Assembly: GCA_015680685.1 (NCBI GenBank)
Contig: MNCI01026431.1
Span: 523,377 to 587,376 of the forward strand
DNA from: Gnetum montanum
Taxonomy: Eukaryota > Streptophyta > Gnetopsida > Gnetales > Gnetaceae
Length of the DNA: 64,000 bases
Reading direction: 5' to 3'
In this document: positions 12,285 to 24,203 of the stretch, one piece after another
Layout of the letters: every line of letters starts with the position of its first letter
How positions within the stretch are numbered: the stretch's first letter is position 1
Program-made: the position numbers and the translations under genes
The notes under the pieces: model-generated
Databases searched by the model: none
What the model was told of the DNA's origin: nothing
What the model saw: the letters and a program-made list of their open reading frames with translations, nothing else

Positions 12285-15108
12285 ATGCTACCAAGACCCA
12301 AAAGAGGACATAAGAAAGAACCATCCAAACCATGGGATAAGTGGCCTAAAAGAGGAAGGGGCCAACAACCATAGTAGCCCCAAGAGGAAGTAACAAAAAT
12401 ACATGCAACAAGACCTCTTTCGAAGGAGCCTAAAGTGGATTCTATTCGATAGATGCCCACAACTAAGATAGGGCAATCACATCATGACGCAAAAGTCATT
12501 TTGATTAAGGCCTAACTAAAGTAAATCAATTTTAAGAAGATCAAAGGTTTAGTTCTTTATGAACTTAACTTTGGTCCTTTCTTGGACTTGGTACTAGAAG
12601 AGATTAGAAGAAAACTTCAAGGCTTTTCCATATGACCTATCCTTACTTCTAATGGGAAATGGTACATGAAAAAAACATACCTCTTTTGGAACAATAGGTA
12701 GGCTGATGACATGATAAAAATAAAGGACATTAGTGTGTCCTACTTTGTGAAAGCCATTGAAGAGGCCTTGGGGTTGCCAGATATTGGGGCAACCTTAGTG
12801 AAAATTTCAATGTAGGTGAACCCCGATGTGAAGAAAGAGTGGATCCAACAATGTTATGTAGTGGATTGTAAGGAGTACAGTGAACTCACTAAGGTAGAGA
12901 GGGCATACTTCAAAATTGTGGCCTACTACCTTAACCCAATGGTGAGGCCTAGCAAAATCATCACCTTCTCTACTCGTGCATGTCTCACTCCAAGCGGTAG
13001 ATTCCTTGCCAACCTCCCATAGCTCATATTCCTTGAAATGAAGAAGTGCTTTAAAGAGAATGAACATGGAAGAAAGATACTTTCCTTTCTATGCTTGATC
13101 AAAAAATTGTGTAAAAGGGGAGGCATAGCTTGTTATGCCAATGACACCCTTCATCATGCTCTTGATGCCTCTTAGTAGGAGATCATGAAGGATAATGCAG
13201 TTGCCAAGTTGTAGGAAGAGGAGCAACCACCATCTACTTCGGAAATAATGTTGGAGGCTCATGCTACCATTGAGCACATGTACAAGCTCTATGAACAACT
13301 CCTGTATTAGCAACAAGCAAGACCAAGTGATGGTAAACCATCAGTCTACTAGCTAGCATTAAGCTATCTTAATGAAGTGACCAAAACATTTAGCTAGTTG
13401 GAGGAGACTACACCAGTCTTCACTGCCCAAAGAATGTATGCATCCACAAGGTCAAATACTAGCACCTAAAAAGTGATGGTGTTCCTCACAGGATAACAAT
13501 AATTCCCAGATATTTCTAGGAATTCTTCCACTTTCTTGGTGTGCCTAAAGGTGGGCAAGGGGATAACTATCTTGGCGATGTAGCATCAACGGTAAGAGAT
13601 AGTGGCAGAGATGATGGTTGATCATGTGTAAAAGCACTAAATGATCTTGGACCACTTTGTTTGATATTGTTACACTCAGGGATGTGCAAATGTCTATAGG
13701 TGCAACTAGTGAAAGGCTTAGCATAGCTTAGCATGAGGAAGTATTGGACTGACTAGTAAAAACTAGTTAGCCACTTCTAGAGATCCTTGATCTTCTAGAT
13801 ACCATCACTACAACCTAGTCAAAGCTACTAGAAGCTAAGGGTAAGCTCATCATCATCAATTCCCAACTCAAGGTAGCCACTTTAAAAAATAGATGGTTAG
13901 CTACTAAGGTTGCAAAATTGAGAGCTTGGTTGGCTAATCCCACTACTCTCAATGAGGATGTAACAAGAGATAAAGCTTTTCTACAACTTTAGAAAAAGCT
14001 AAGAGAGTTTGAGAGAGCAAAGAAGGAGGTGGTCTTTGACACATCCCTCTTGGAGGCCATAGCCTACAACACTGAGAAGGACTTATTAGAAGTTTGCAAG
14101 GAGACCATAGTTCTAACCAAAGACATTCATTGCCTACAGAGTGTCTAGATCTGAAAGGACAAAATGGTAGAATTTTTATGACAATAGAAGGAGTGACTTG
14201 GTAAGGTAACCATGGACTTGAGAAGGTTGAATGCTAAAAATAGAAACCTCATGATGGAGGAAGTTTGCATGGTTTGCTAAAAATTGGCCATTGAGATAGC
14301 TGCCTAGAAGAATGAGGCTCTAAAGTTTGAATGTATCAAGAATCACCACAGGGACCCAGTTGGGCTTCTCAAGGAAGTTAATGAAAAAGAAATCTAATTG
14401 GACAAGGCAAAGATAAATGAGGCACTATAATAGCTCCAACAAGAAGGAAACATGTGGTGCTCCATATTTGATGGACTCAACACATACAACAAAGTTTAAA
14501 TTTGCCTAAAGAATTTACAAATTGAGGAGATGACAAAATACATGGAGTTAGGCAACCTCCGGTATGTGAACTTGGCAATGCTAACTATTGAAAGATCAAG
14601 GTCAGAACTAGAGAAGCAAGTGGCTAGCTCTTACCTCTTATACAAGGTAGAGTTAAAGAACTAGAAAGACACAAAACAAAAGTTGGAAACAGCAAATGCC
14701 GAGATTGAACTTCTTTGCATGCTCTTCATAGATCAGTGATCAGTTGTGGAAAACCTAACGAGTAGGATGAACGAATACAAAGATTTGAAAAATGCTATCA
14801 AAGAATTTAACATCAAATGTAAAAAATTCATTGCTTGGTTTGTGAGCATGAAGGAGCTATTCTTGGTCATGCCCTGTTCATGGGATGTTCATGTACTAGT
14901 TCATATCAATGAGGCCATGTGGATTATGTATGATCCCTAGACTAAGGAGGAGAAGATGAAAGCACTGCTAGATGCTTTTCATTTTTCACAAGAAGTAGTA
15001 GTTGTAGCAAAATAGCTACAACTACTTCATCCTTAATCATCATGTGCACCGAAGGCATGGGAAGGTCCTTTAGCACCTCAAGAACCTCCACCTCCTAGGG
15101 CTGTGTGA
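12285..15108 (+). pseudogene. Extra ORF downstream of pol in element A, transposon-protein-like plus coiled coil (decayed)
   Basis: The frame starts at ATG 12285 (MLPRPKRGHKKEP) and is traceable to a stop at 15106-15108, about 940 codons with stops and at least one frameshift between 13100 and 14746. The N-terminus is basic. The middle (12816-13310) has SKIITFSTRACLTPSGRFL followed by ILSFLCLIKKLCKRGGI. This resembles the plant-specific 'putative plant transposon protein' domain (PF20167), from memory of its pattern. The last third (about 13900-14840) is heptad-like, charged and probably coiled coil. The position matches the env-like slot of Athila elements, but I see no signal peptide or membrane anchor. 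The same ORF is in B (46712-48802). Function unknown. Confidence 0.65.
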
Positions 15109-15346
15109 TCTTTTCTCATCTTTGGTAATTAGAGGAGTTCTAGTTTTCAATTTTTATAGAGGTGTTCAATTTTGTTTTCATAAACATCCATTTTTATAAT
15201 CATTATTAATTCATATACTTGGGTACTTAGCATTAGTTTTTGAGCCAGTTAGTCATGCGATGGTTCCATACCTTTGCCCATTTTTTTAAAAAGATTGATC
15301 CTCCTTTTGCTCACTTAAGGATGAGTTTTTAGTAAGTTATGGGGTA

Positions 15347-15746
15347 TGATGAATCTTCATTTATGGGCTGTGTAAATAGGGATGCATCAATGGACATTGA
15401 CACATCCCCGTCAACGCATGATCTAATGCATTGACACATATGCGTTGATGTGGCATCTAAGTCTACCTATATAAATGTGTACACCCTTTGCATTTATGGC
15501 ATCGGTTAGTCAAAAGCTTAGGGTAGTTCTTGTAGTTTGTTTTCACAATAGTTAGAATATTTTCTAAGTGCCTGCAATAGGAGTCAAGAAGTATATGAAT
15601 CCTTATTTGAGCGTTAATGTACCTAGATACTTTGGTGTAATGGCAATAAAGATGAGCTTCTTGAAATACCTTAAAGCATTTAGAAGTAGGTTAATATTTA
15701 CTTCAATGCACTTTACTATTCATGAAATTTACTTCCATGTTCTTAG
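15347..15746 (+). repeat. 3' LTR of element A, left part
   Basis: It starts TGATGAATCTTC after GGGGTA and matches 3742-4136 of the 5' LTR. TATATAAA is at 15478-15485. It breaks at CTTAG, where element B begins. Confidence 0.92.
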
Positions 15747-16589
15747 TGATGATTCATGTGTTGTTGGACTATGTCAATGAGATGTCATCGATGTGACCCC
15801 ATCTATGTAGTGTTTGCATCATTAATGAAACCCCAACAACATGGCATCCTGCCATTACTTATAAATGCATGTCTACCCACTACATTTACGACACTTCTTC
15901 CATTAGTTGTAGTAAATATATTGAAGTTTTTTTTCTCCAAAATATTTTTTGAGTGCTCATAGTAGAAGTCAAAAGAGTGTATGGATCTTTATTTGAGCAC
16001 TAATGTACGTTAGCACCTTAGTGTAAATGACAATAAAGATGAGCTTTTCTAATCAAACCTTGTAGCACTTGTACTAGATTAATTTTTTTCCTTATGCATT
16101 TATTATTCATGTACTTTAATTTAATGAATATTAATTAATTAATTAATATCGATTAAATGGTAAACATAAGTATGATCACTTTGAACATATGTTTAACACT
16201 TGGTAATCTTAGTAACGCTTAATGCTTGGTAACCCAGTAGTGCTATAATGTGTTTAGGATGTGTATGAAAAGTGGAAATCAATGCTTATGTTAGGATTAT
16301 TTAAATAATAGGTAGTTGTTAGACTAGTTAAGCATTTAATTACTTTATTCTTGTTCTTAGTGACCTAAATCATAAAACATAAAATGATAAAAATCAAATG
16401 CCTTAGTTACACTTAACCATATACTCATACTTCACAAGTGGAACTGAGAAGACAACAATTGCAATAGTTCAATTTACATTCTAGAACCTAGTGTACATAG
16501 AGAGCTAAAGTCTATGGAATTTGATCGAATAGCTTAGTATATGCTTGTGATTTGTATGGTTGGGCATAAGGCATACTCACTACTCATCA
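15747..16589 (+). repeat. 5' LTR of element B
   Basis: TGATGATTCATGTG...ACTACTCATCA, about 843 bp. TATAAAT is at 15860-15866. It pairs with 49049-49892. Confidence 0.9.
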
Positions 16590-16590
16590 T

Positions 16591-16609
16591 TAGTGCTATT
16601 ACTAGAGAC
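16591..16609 (+). promoter_or_regulatory. Primer-binding site of B (tRNA-Asp type, decayed)
   Basis: TAGTGCTATTACTAGAGAC matches the tRNA-Asp-type site at 11 of 19 bases. All eight mismatches are C-to-T or G-to-A, so identity rests on position and on the A and C copies. Confidence 0.6.
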
Positions 16610-16738
16610 TTTAGGTAGCTACATATGCTACCTAGGAGTTAATAAAACCATTCAACATCATTTTAATGAACCCTAAAGTTGAAATCATTAGAATAATAAT
16701 AATAGTAAAAGCACATTGTTTTCATCTTTGTAACTAAA

Positions 16739-18640
16739 ATGTCTTCTTCTCATAGGGCTAATTGTCCATCACTGTTCGAGCATACATCTAATCAACAAAG
16801 GTGTGGAGGGGAAAATCCACCAGTGCTCCAATAATGCAAAGTGTTATATACTCATCTTGATGAGTATGTGCTAGATTTCACCTTCATCTTGCATCAAGAT
16901 GAATAGCTAAGGTGGAGGAACATGGAGGGAAACATTATGTTGTCATCCAATTGATCAGTTCCTATGATACTACTCCACACTCTGATGAAATTAGGCATCT
17001 AGGGGTTCAATGCTGAATATGTTGTGTAGGACCATAACTATTGGGATTATCATCCCACTGTAGCACAACAAAAGAGAGATCGATAATAGGAGATGCATCA
17101 CAAAGCATCAAAGAAGAAATGGTTCAACAACCCCTTGTTCCTAATGGGGCAAAGAGAAAGTGAGGATCCATTTTCTTGGGATTCTCACTAACTCTCCTTG
17201 CCTTGTCTTCAATGAGGAGGGCTTGAACCAAAAATTATAGTCCACTATAAATAATCTTGGTTTAGGAAAGAATGGATCCCATAATCATGGGGGTTCCAAA
17301 GGTAGGAGTCATGGAAAGAATGGAGACAAGCATCACGATGATGACAGACATGATGATCATGGTTATGATCAAAGAAGAGGGGGTGGCAAGAACCATAGTG
17401 ATGCTAGTCCTCCTTCCTCATCACCTTCGACATCCTCTTCTTCCTCCTCTATATTTGACTAAAGCTGTAGAGGACATGATTGTTATGAAGAAGGTTAGTG
17501 GGATAGAGAAGATCATAAGGCCTATCAAACTAGTAGAGACTAAGGGTGTGGGCAATTAAGGGAGGTCCACCATCATGAAAGAAGGCATAGAAAATGGCAT
17601 ACATAGGCATCATGACCATCATAGAGGCCATAACTATGATGAGCCTTTGCTTGCAACTCAAAATATGCTAAACATTGCAAAGGCCATGAGGATCCCAATG
17701 AGGCATGTGAAAGATAGCTGAATCAAGCAGGTGGATATGAATAACATCCCCAAGTTTGAATGGGGTTACAACTCAAATCCTCAAAATCATCTTCAAGCCT
17801 TTCATGATGCCTATGCCTTGTATAACATGTAGAACAAATTGAAAAAAATTAAAGTTGTTTCCAAGGATAGTCATCAAAGAAGTTGAAAGTTGGTACTAGT
17901 CCATAGATTCGAAATCAGTCCACTGATGGAGTATGATGCTTGAGCTCTTCAATGATAAGTATCAAATGTACTCCTGAGTGTCCAATTTGAAAAAGTAGAT
18001 CCAAGGTTGGAAACAAGGAATACATGAATTATTGGATTTAGCCATTAGTAGTAACTATTCTCTCTTACACCAATGTCCTATCCATGATTATTCTTAAAGG
18101 GAGTAGCTCTACCATATCAGAGATGGGCTTTAATCCAAAACAAGGAGAACTCTTGGAGTCTATGCCTAAGGGAGACTTTTAGAATTAAGGGTCTATTAGA
18201 TTTAAAAGCTGATAGTGTAGGTTCCAAAGAAGAAGGAGAGTTTAGAAAAAGAAAAAGTGTGGAAGAATACAACCAAGATCCTTTCATCAGAAAAAAGAAG
18301 GTTCAGTTCTATGAAAATGAGGAGGAGGCACCACTTGATGAGGTGGTGCAACCCAAGATCTTGCTAATTCAAAATTCTGTTTCTAAAATTTTGGATAAGG
18401 TATATAAAATGTAGTAGTCTTTGGATGAAAAGTTCCAAACTACTTTAAAAAAAGTAGAAAAATCCAAAGAGAAAAGTAGTGATTATGATCATAGGAGAAG
18501 GAAGGAAGCTAAATGTGCCCCTCAAAGGGATAAGGGCAAGGCTACTATTGTAGAGGAGGTTGTGGACTCTAAATTAAATAATAATGGTTGGCGTGACATC
18601 TACCAATACAAACATCCTAAGTGATGTTATCCTATTGTGT
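16739..18640 (+). pseudogene. gag of element B (decayed)
   Basis: Start ATG 16739 (MSSSHRANCPSLF). The N-terminal LDEYVLDFTFILHQDEQ block is shared with C. The Retrotrans_gag core is at about 17690-18060. The C-terminal section at 18421-18624 (MDEKFQTTLKKVEKSKEKS to an acidic tail) matches 5840-6015 in A. Many stops and frameshifts break it. The proline-rich linker to protease continues to about 19280. Confidence 0.78.
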
Positions 18641-19280
18641 CACACTTGCAAGACTCTAAAATGTACACTCTAAATCCTAAATTAGTAAGAAGGTAAGCAC
18701 CCAAAAGGTTGCCTTATCCTCAAGGTAACCTCAAGAAGTTCCACTAACAACAAGCCTACTATCCAAGTGGAGCTCCACCACAACCTTATGAGTAGTACCA
18801 TTAGTGGCAACACCCATAGTCATGGGAGAGGCCACCACCAAGGTAATAGTACCCTTACCAATAGCTTGATCCATATGGGTACTATGTTCAATAGCCCATT
18901 TCTTCACATGCATCTTCTAATCAAACTTCATTTCAACATCATTACTACCCTCCTAAATATTGCAGAGCCTAATCTTCAATAGGGAAATCCCCATTTTCTC
19001 ATTACCCTTATCATCCTTCTACACATGTGCCTCCATCTACAACTCAATTACCACTTGCTCCATCAATGTAGGATGAAATTCTAGCCAAGCCATAAAAATG
19101 TAATGCCACTAGGGATGTTAACTTACAACTAGCTCCTCAGTTGAGTGGTTCAGAGATCAAATCCAAAAAAGATCATTCTTTCAAACCACTAGTCCTTTAA
19201 AGCCCTCACATACATCAAAGGCTAATAGCCCTACTTCATCCTCATCCTATGCATAATCTTTCAAGTCCCTTTCAAACCAA

Positions 19281-19799
19281 ATGCCTCCCAAAGTGCATAT
19301 TGTTATGTTGACTCATGTTGTAATTAATTGGATTAAGGCTAGTCACTTTCCTAGGAAAAGATATAATCCTAGAAGTCTACTTATTTACCTACAAATTACC
19401 AGGAATAAGCCTTATAAGGCTCTTCTAGATTCAATTTCTAGTGTAAATCTAATTTCTCATGAGGTTTACAAAGCTTGGAAGTTGCCTCCACTTAAGAAGA
19501 GAATCATTCATCTTGAGTTGATAGATCAATCCATCACTATTCCCTTGGGATTGGTGGAGGAAATTATGAACACCATTTATAGGTGGTCATATCTTGTTGA
19601 TTTCCTGGTGATCCATGTTGATAATCACAAGGAGAACTTCCCAATCATTATGGGAAGGGCTTGGTTGAGCATTGTTGATGCACTACTAGGAATCAAAGAC
19701 ATCTCCTTGGAAATTTCCAAGGAAAATGAATATGAAAAGATAGAGAAGAAGTGCATTCCATGCATTGCATATAATGACACAGGGTACAATTGCATGTAG
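19281..19799 (+). pseudogene. Aspartic protease domain of element B
   Basis: 172 open codons. The active-site loop reads LLDSISSVNLIS, so the Gly of DSG is lost to Ile and the copy is catalytically dead. FPIIMGRAWLSIVDALLG gives the second lobe. The frame ends in CIPCIAYNDTGYNCM, as in C. Directly after it the sequence jumps into the last part of RT (see the next entry). Confidence 0.8.
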
Positions 19800-19805
19800 A
19801 AACTA

Positions 19806-20540
19806 TGGACCCCCTGAAGCAAGTGCTAAAAGGGTGTGTGAAGACCAACCTTCAACATTATTACCTAAAGAGCCATCTTATGGTCTAGGAGGGCATTGTC
19901 TTGGTGCACAAAATATCACAAGTAGGGATTGAGGTGGACCATGAGAAAATAAGGATCATATAAGGAATTACCTACCAACTAGAAACTATCAAAGATTTTT
20001 GGTCATTCCTTGGCCATACTAACTACTACTAGCACTTCATAGAAAATTTTTCTAAGATCATCAAACCATTGGTAGAGGTTACAAAAAAGGATGTTCCATT
20101 TTTCTAGATAGAGGAATGTGAAAAAGCAATCTAGTAACTCCAGCAAAAGCTGATAGAAACTCTAATTCTATAAGCACCTGATTGATCCATATCATGATGA
20201 ATGCTCCCAATTATGCTTTGGGAGCCATGCTTGCATAGTTGAATGATCAAAAACATCCTTACTATATCCACTATGTGATTCAAAGCATTATGGATGCATA
20301 GCTAAATTACAACACAATAGAGAAAGTATTAATAGTGATGGTGTATGCCTTAGAGAAATTTAGGCACTATGTGCTTGGGTACAAGGTGTTCATGCACACA
20401 TACCATAGTGCAATCTAGAACCTTATGAACAAATTAATGATGAGCTCCTATTTCATATAGTGGCTAGTGATCTTATAGGAATTCGATCTCACAATTATAG
20501 ATTGTAACCACTTGTCTTGGTTGAGATGGGATAACAAGGA
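19806..20540 (+). pseudogene. RT tail and RNase H of element B (most of RT deleted)
   Basis: After the protease the text jumps to LKQVLKGCVKTNLQ, which in A lies about 100 codons past the RT start of motif A and after the catalytic FMDD position. So roughly 1 kb, including the whole RT active site, is missing. The RT tail (NYY*HFIENFSKI near 20030) and RNase H (MNAPNYALGAML near 20198, LEKFRHYVLGYK near 20350) follow in order. Confidence 0.82.
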
Positions 20541-20689
20541 GGAGGAGAGTTCAGTTTTTGATCAATTTTTTGATGAACTTATCTTTTTTGGTGCTCTAAA
20601 GGAACAAGTGCCTATTGAACCTAAGTGGTGTGATCACATCCTTACCTACCTTCTCACTCAAGAGATGCCATAAGAGCTATATAACAAGA

Positions 20690-21890
20690 AGAAATAGCGA
20701 TTTCTTCATTAGGCCAAATGCTTCATGGAGATTGAAGGACACCTTTATAAGGTATGTGCTAATGGCCTAGTTTTTTGGTATGTTCCTGATGCTAACCAAC
20801 TACATGTCCCTTAGGATGCTCATGAGGGTCATTTTGGGGGCCACTATGCTAGGAGGTACATGACCATTAAGATCCTAATGGAAGGATATTATTAGCCAAC
20901 ACTCTTTAGGGACATCCACCACTTTGTCCACTCCTATGATTGCTACCAAAGCAATGGTGGAATGATTGATCATATGGAGGAACCTTAGTAATGGATCCAA
21001 CCACTAGAACCCTTCGACATCTAGGGCATTGACTTCATGGATCTCATCACACCCATGTCAAATGGAAAGGCATACATCATAGTCATTGTTGACTATTGTA
21101 TGAAATGGATAGAAGTAGTAGTTATCAACAACTGTACATCTTCTATAGCTACTTAGTTTGTATAGAAAAATGTTGTAAATAGGTTTGGGGTGCTACATGA
21201 ATGGATTTATGATAATAGTGCTCATTTTATAGGTACCACCCTTCAAAAACTCATGCAATGCTTGGGGGTAGAACATAAATTAACAATACTTCACCACCCC
21301 CAAGCCAATAGTCAAGTTGATGTCACGAATAGGGAGATTATTAAAATCTTAATAAGAATAATTAGCAAATATAGAAGAGACTAGAGTACTAAACTTAACG
21401 ATACCCTTTAGGACTACTGCTCAACCTAGAAACTCCCTATAGGCTACTCTCCCTATGAGTTGGTGTATGAAAAATTGCCAACTCTTCTTATTCAATTTAA
21501 GCTCTATAAACTTTTAATAGCTTGTGACCTTAACCTTAACCTTATCCTTAGTCTAGCATAGAAAGAGAGATTTATCAACCTTAACATGCTAGATGAGGAT
21601 TGATTGGTGGCCTTTTCCTTGAATGAAGTGCACAAGGCATTCAAAAACAATGACATGATCTTAGAATTAGGAAGGTGAAACTTCAACTGGGAGATAAGGT
21701 CCTTTACTAGAACCCCACACATGTGTCATAAAGAACTAAGTTCCAAACATTGTGGGAAGGACCTTACATCATCTATGAAACCTTTTCTTCTAGAGCCATC
21801 TTGGTATACAAACTTGAAATTCCAAATAAGAAATTACTGATCAACATGCAATAAATTAAACCTTTCCATGAGCCTAAGAGAGTTTGTAAT
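20690..21890 (+). pseudogene. Integrase of element B (decayed)
   Basis: The zinc-binding region is at about 20800-20990, with HEGHFGGHYARR. In the core, IVDYCMKWIEVVVI keeps the first Asp. At 21190-21384 YDNSAHF, HHPQANSQVDVTNREI and ILIRIISKYRRD give the middle and the glutamate helix (E kept). YSPYELVYEKLP follows at about 21450. It is better preserved than the A copy, though broken by about ten stops and a frameshift near 21670. Confidence 0.85.
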
Positions 21891-23243
21891 TGCAACACCT
21901 CCTTGGATGGATAAGCATGCCAAATATTTCAGATCTCCTCCTTTCAACTTAGTTGTGGGGGAGATGGCCATCCATGTTGATCAATTAAATTGGCTCCTTA
22001 GTTTTTCATTTTTTCTAGTTTTTCACCATTTTTTGTTATACATCATCTTTAGTACATTTTATCTTGAATATTTTACAATTTCTTCTATATTTTATTTTAT
22101 TTTGATTTGTGTTTTTCTTATGTTTACTTCTTCTCCTTTAGTTCCAATAGGACATAGTGTTGTTGTAGCTAATATTAATGGTGGTTTGTATTTATTGTTA
22201 TTTGATTACTAATGTTTGGATTTAATCTTCAAATTTTGGTGTTGATAACTAAGGCATGGATTCATTTTCATGGAATAGGTAGTGAGTCCACATCATCCAC
22301 CCATCCACAAAACTCTATGGTGTTCCTTGTTTTTGAAATATGAGGTCCCTTCCTTAATGAAACCTTTAATGAACTTGTGATCTTGGTAGTTTTCAAACTT
22401 GGGAAGGATTGACCAGGGTGTCACTTTAAGAGGATTTGATGCTCTTTATACTTGTCTAACCTCTTGAGTGCATGAGTTTTTTCATGGATTTCTTACCATT
22501 TCATTATTAGCCAATAATAGGAAGTTAAAGTCTTTGCATGGTGTGGTTCCCATCCAAAAATCATAAAAATATAAATTTTTTTAAAAAGTAACACAATAAT
22601 GGAAATTCAAAGCACACCCCTAAGACTCAACAATAGGCTACAAGCACTAGTTATAGGACTAGAAAGACATGTTACCTATGCCTGAAGGTCCCCTCTAACT
22701 AAGGCCCATCTCACTTCTTGCTTCTCTTTTCTTCTTCTTCAAGAATAGTGATTTATCTATGGGAACATTCTTGTGTCTTGAATAGGTGGACTTGTCTTAG
22801 AGTATCAATATGAAGTCACTGGAAGTGGTTGGTTTTAACCTAGAATAAGGATGAGCTTTATCAGTTCATTTAACCACAAAATCCACAAGAGACTTCATGT
22901 GACCATGATACAAAACTCCATTCCACTCTTCTCATCATCCATCAATGCTCTTCTCACCTCACCTCATTGCCAAGTTATCATGTTTTGTTCAATGTCTTAG
23001 TTTGATGTGTCAAAATTATTAGATAGATTCTTCTAGGATTAGGTCATTAACTTTTCATAACCATTAATCAAACGTGGGATCCATGGACTCCTTGGTTTGA
23101 GGATATGCAAGGGAAAAAAGGGCATGATCCTACTTTGGGGAGGATCCACTTGCATTTCTCTTGATTGGGTTAGTTAAGTTCCTTATCCTTAGGCATTTTC
23201 ATGATCAAATCCTTCTACATTCCTCATTGGTTGCATCCAATTG
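21891..23243 (+). other. Untranslated region of B, left of element C
   Basis: Homologous to 10330-11640 of A, including the CACTAGTTATAGG and GGGCATGATCC blocks. No supported coding sequence: the open stretch at 21868-22212 is the integrase end running into AT-rich noncoding DNA. Confidence 0.6.
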
Positions 23244-24059
23244 TGCTATGTCGCGATATTGCGTATGCGATATCGCATCCGCCATGCAATATCGCATACA
23301 CGATATTGCGTCTTGCCTCATCTTCTATAAATAAGAGGCAGCGCCCTTTGTTCCAGAATAGTAAGACTTAGACCCTTAGCCAAACTCTTGTAGTTTCATT
23401 AGTCTAGAGTTAGAATAATTTCTGTGTGCTTGCAATGGGAGTCATAGAGTGAATGGATGTTTATTCAAGAAATTTGTACCTGAGCACACATTTGTGTATG
23501 GCAATAAAGACGAACTTTTTGATAAATTTTGTAGCATACAGATTAAGCTAAATAGTAATTAATTATTATTGAATGTTTAAATGTTTTTCTAGTTAATTAA
23601 TATATTTCTCAACCTTCAACCCCCTTAGTTAAATACACTCAGTACGACTGCTTTGAGCATGCATGTAGTGCTTGGTAACCCAGTAACGATTAGCATTTGG
23701 TAATCCTAGCAATGTTGCACTGGTTCAAGATGTATATGGAAAGTGGGAATCGATACTGGTGTTAGGAACATTTAGAACTTAATTAATGAATAGTTAGTGT
23801 AAGTTAGTCACTTAGTTCTCTCTACTTCTCTTTATTAGCATAAGACATAAGAAATATAAAAGCTATAAAAAATCATATACCTCAAGCTTACTTAACCACA
23901 AAACCATGACAATACAAGTAAGTTTGAGAAGACAATGATTGATTAACCTTGAGTGTTCCATTAAGGTGCGTAAGCACTTAGTCCTTGGAGTTCAATTGGA
24001 TCGGGCGTGAAACACTCGTATTCGTATGGTTGAGTGTAGGGGTACCTCACCACTCATCA
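23244..24059 (+). repeat. 5' LTR of element C
   Basis: It begins TGCTATGTCGCGATATTGCG (start uncertain by a few bases) and ends CTCACCACTCATCA. TATAAATA is at 23326-23333. An array of GCGATATCGC-like palindromes fills 23250-23312. Confidence 0.85.
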
Positions 24060-24060
24060 T

Positions 24061-24079
24061 TGGTGTCGTTGCCTGGGAC
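24061..24079 (+). promoter_or_regulatory. Primer-binding site of C (tRNA-Asp)
   Basis: TGGTGTCGTTGCCTGGGAC matches the tRNA-Asp-complementary site at 16 of 19 bases, the best copy in the window, one base after the LTR. Confidence 0.85.
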
Positions 24080-24203
24080 TTAGTTATTTGTGTGCTACGT
24101 AGAACATAAAAAATCATTCATATTGTTAGAACGTTAGAACGGACCTTTAGGATTAATCAAAAGAAGACAAGACAATAGTACATCGCATACCAAACAAAAC
24201 AAG

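Noticed and set aside
12257-12476. Minus-strand open frames opposite the start of the A extra ORF
   Set aside because: The plus-strand frame is conserved in B; the minus-strand frames are not.
21868-22212. Open frame of 114 codons with a hydrophobic stretch, as a possible envelope-type protein
   Set aside because: It is the out-of-frame integrase end running into a T-rich untranslated region. The hydrophobic run reflects TTT/CTT/ATT codons, and the A copy is not open.
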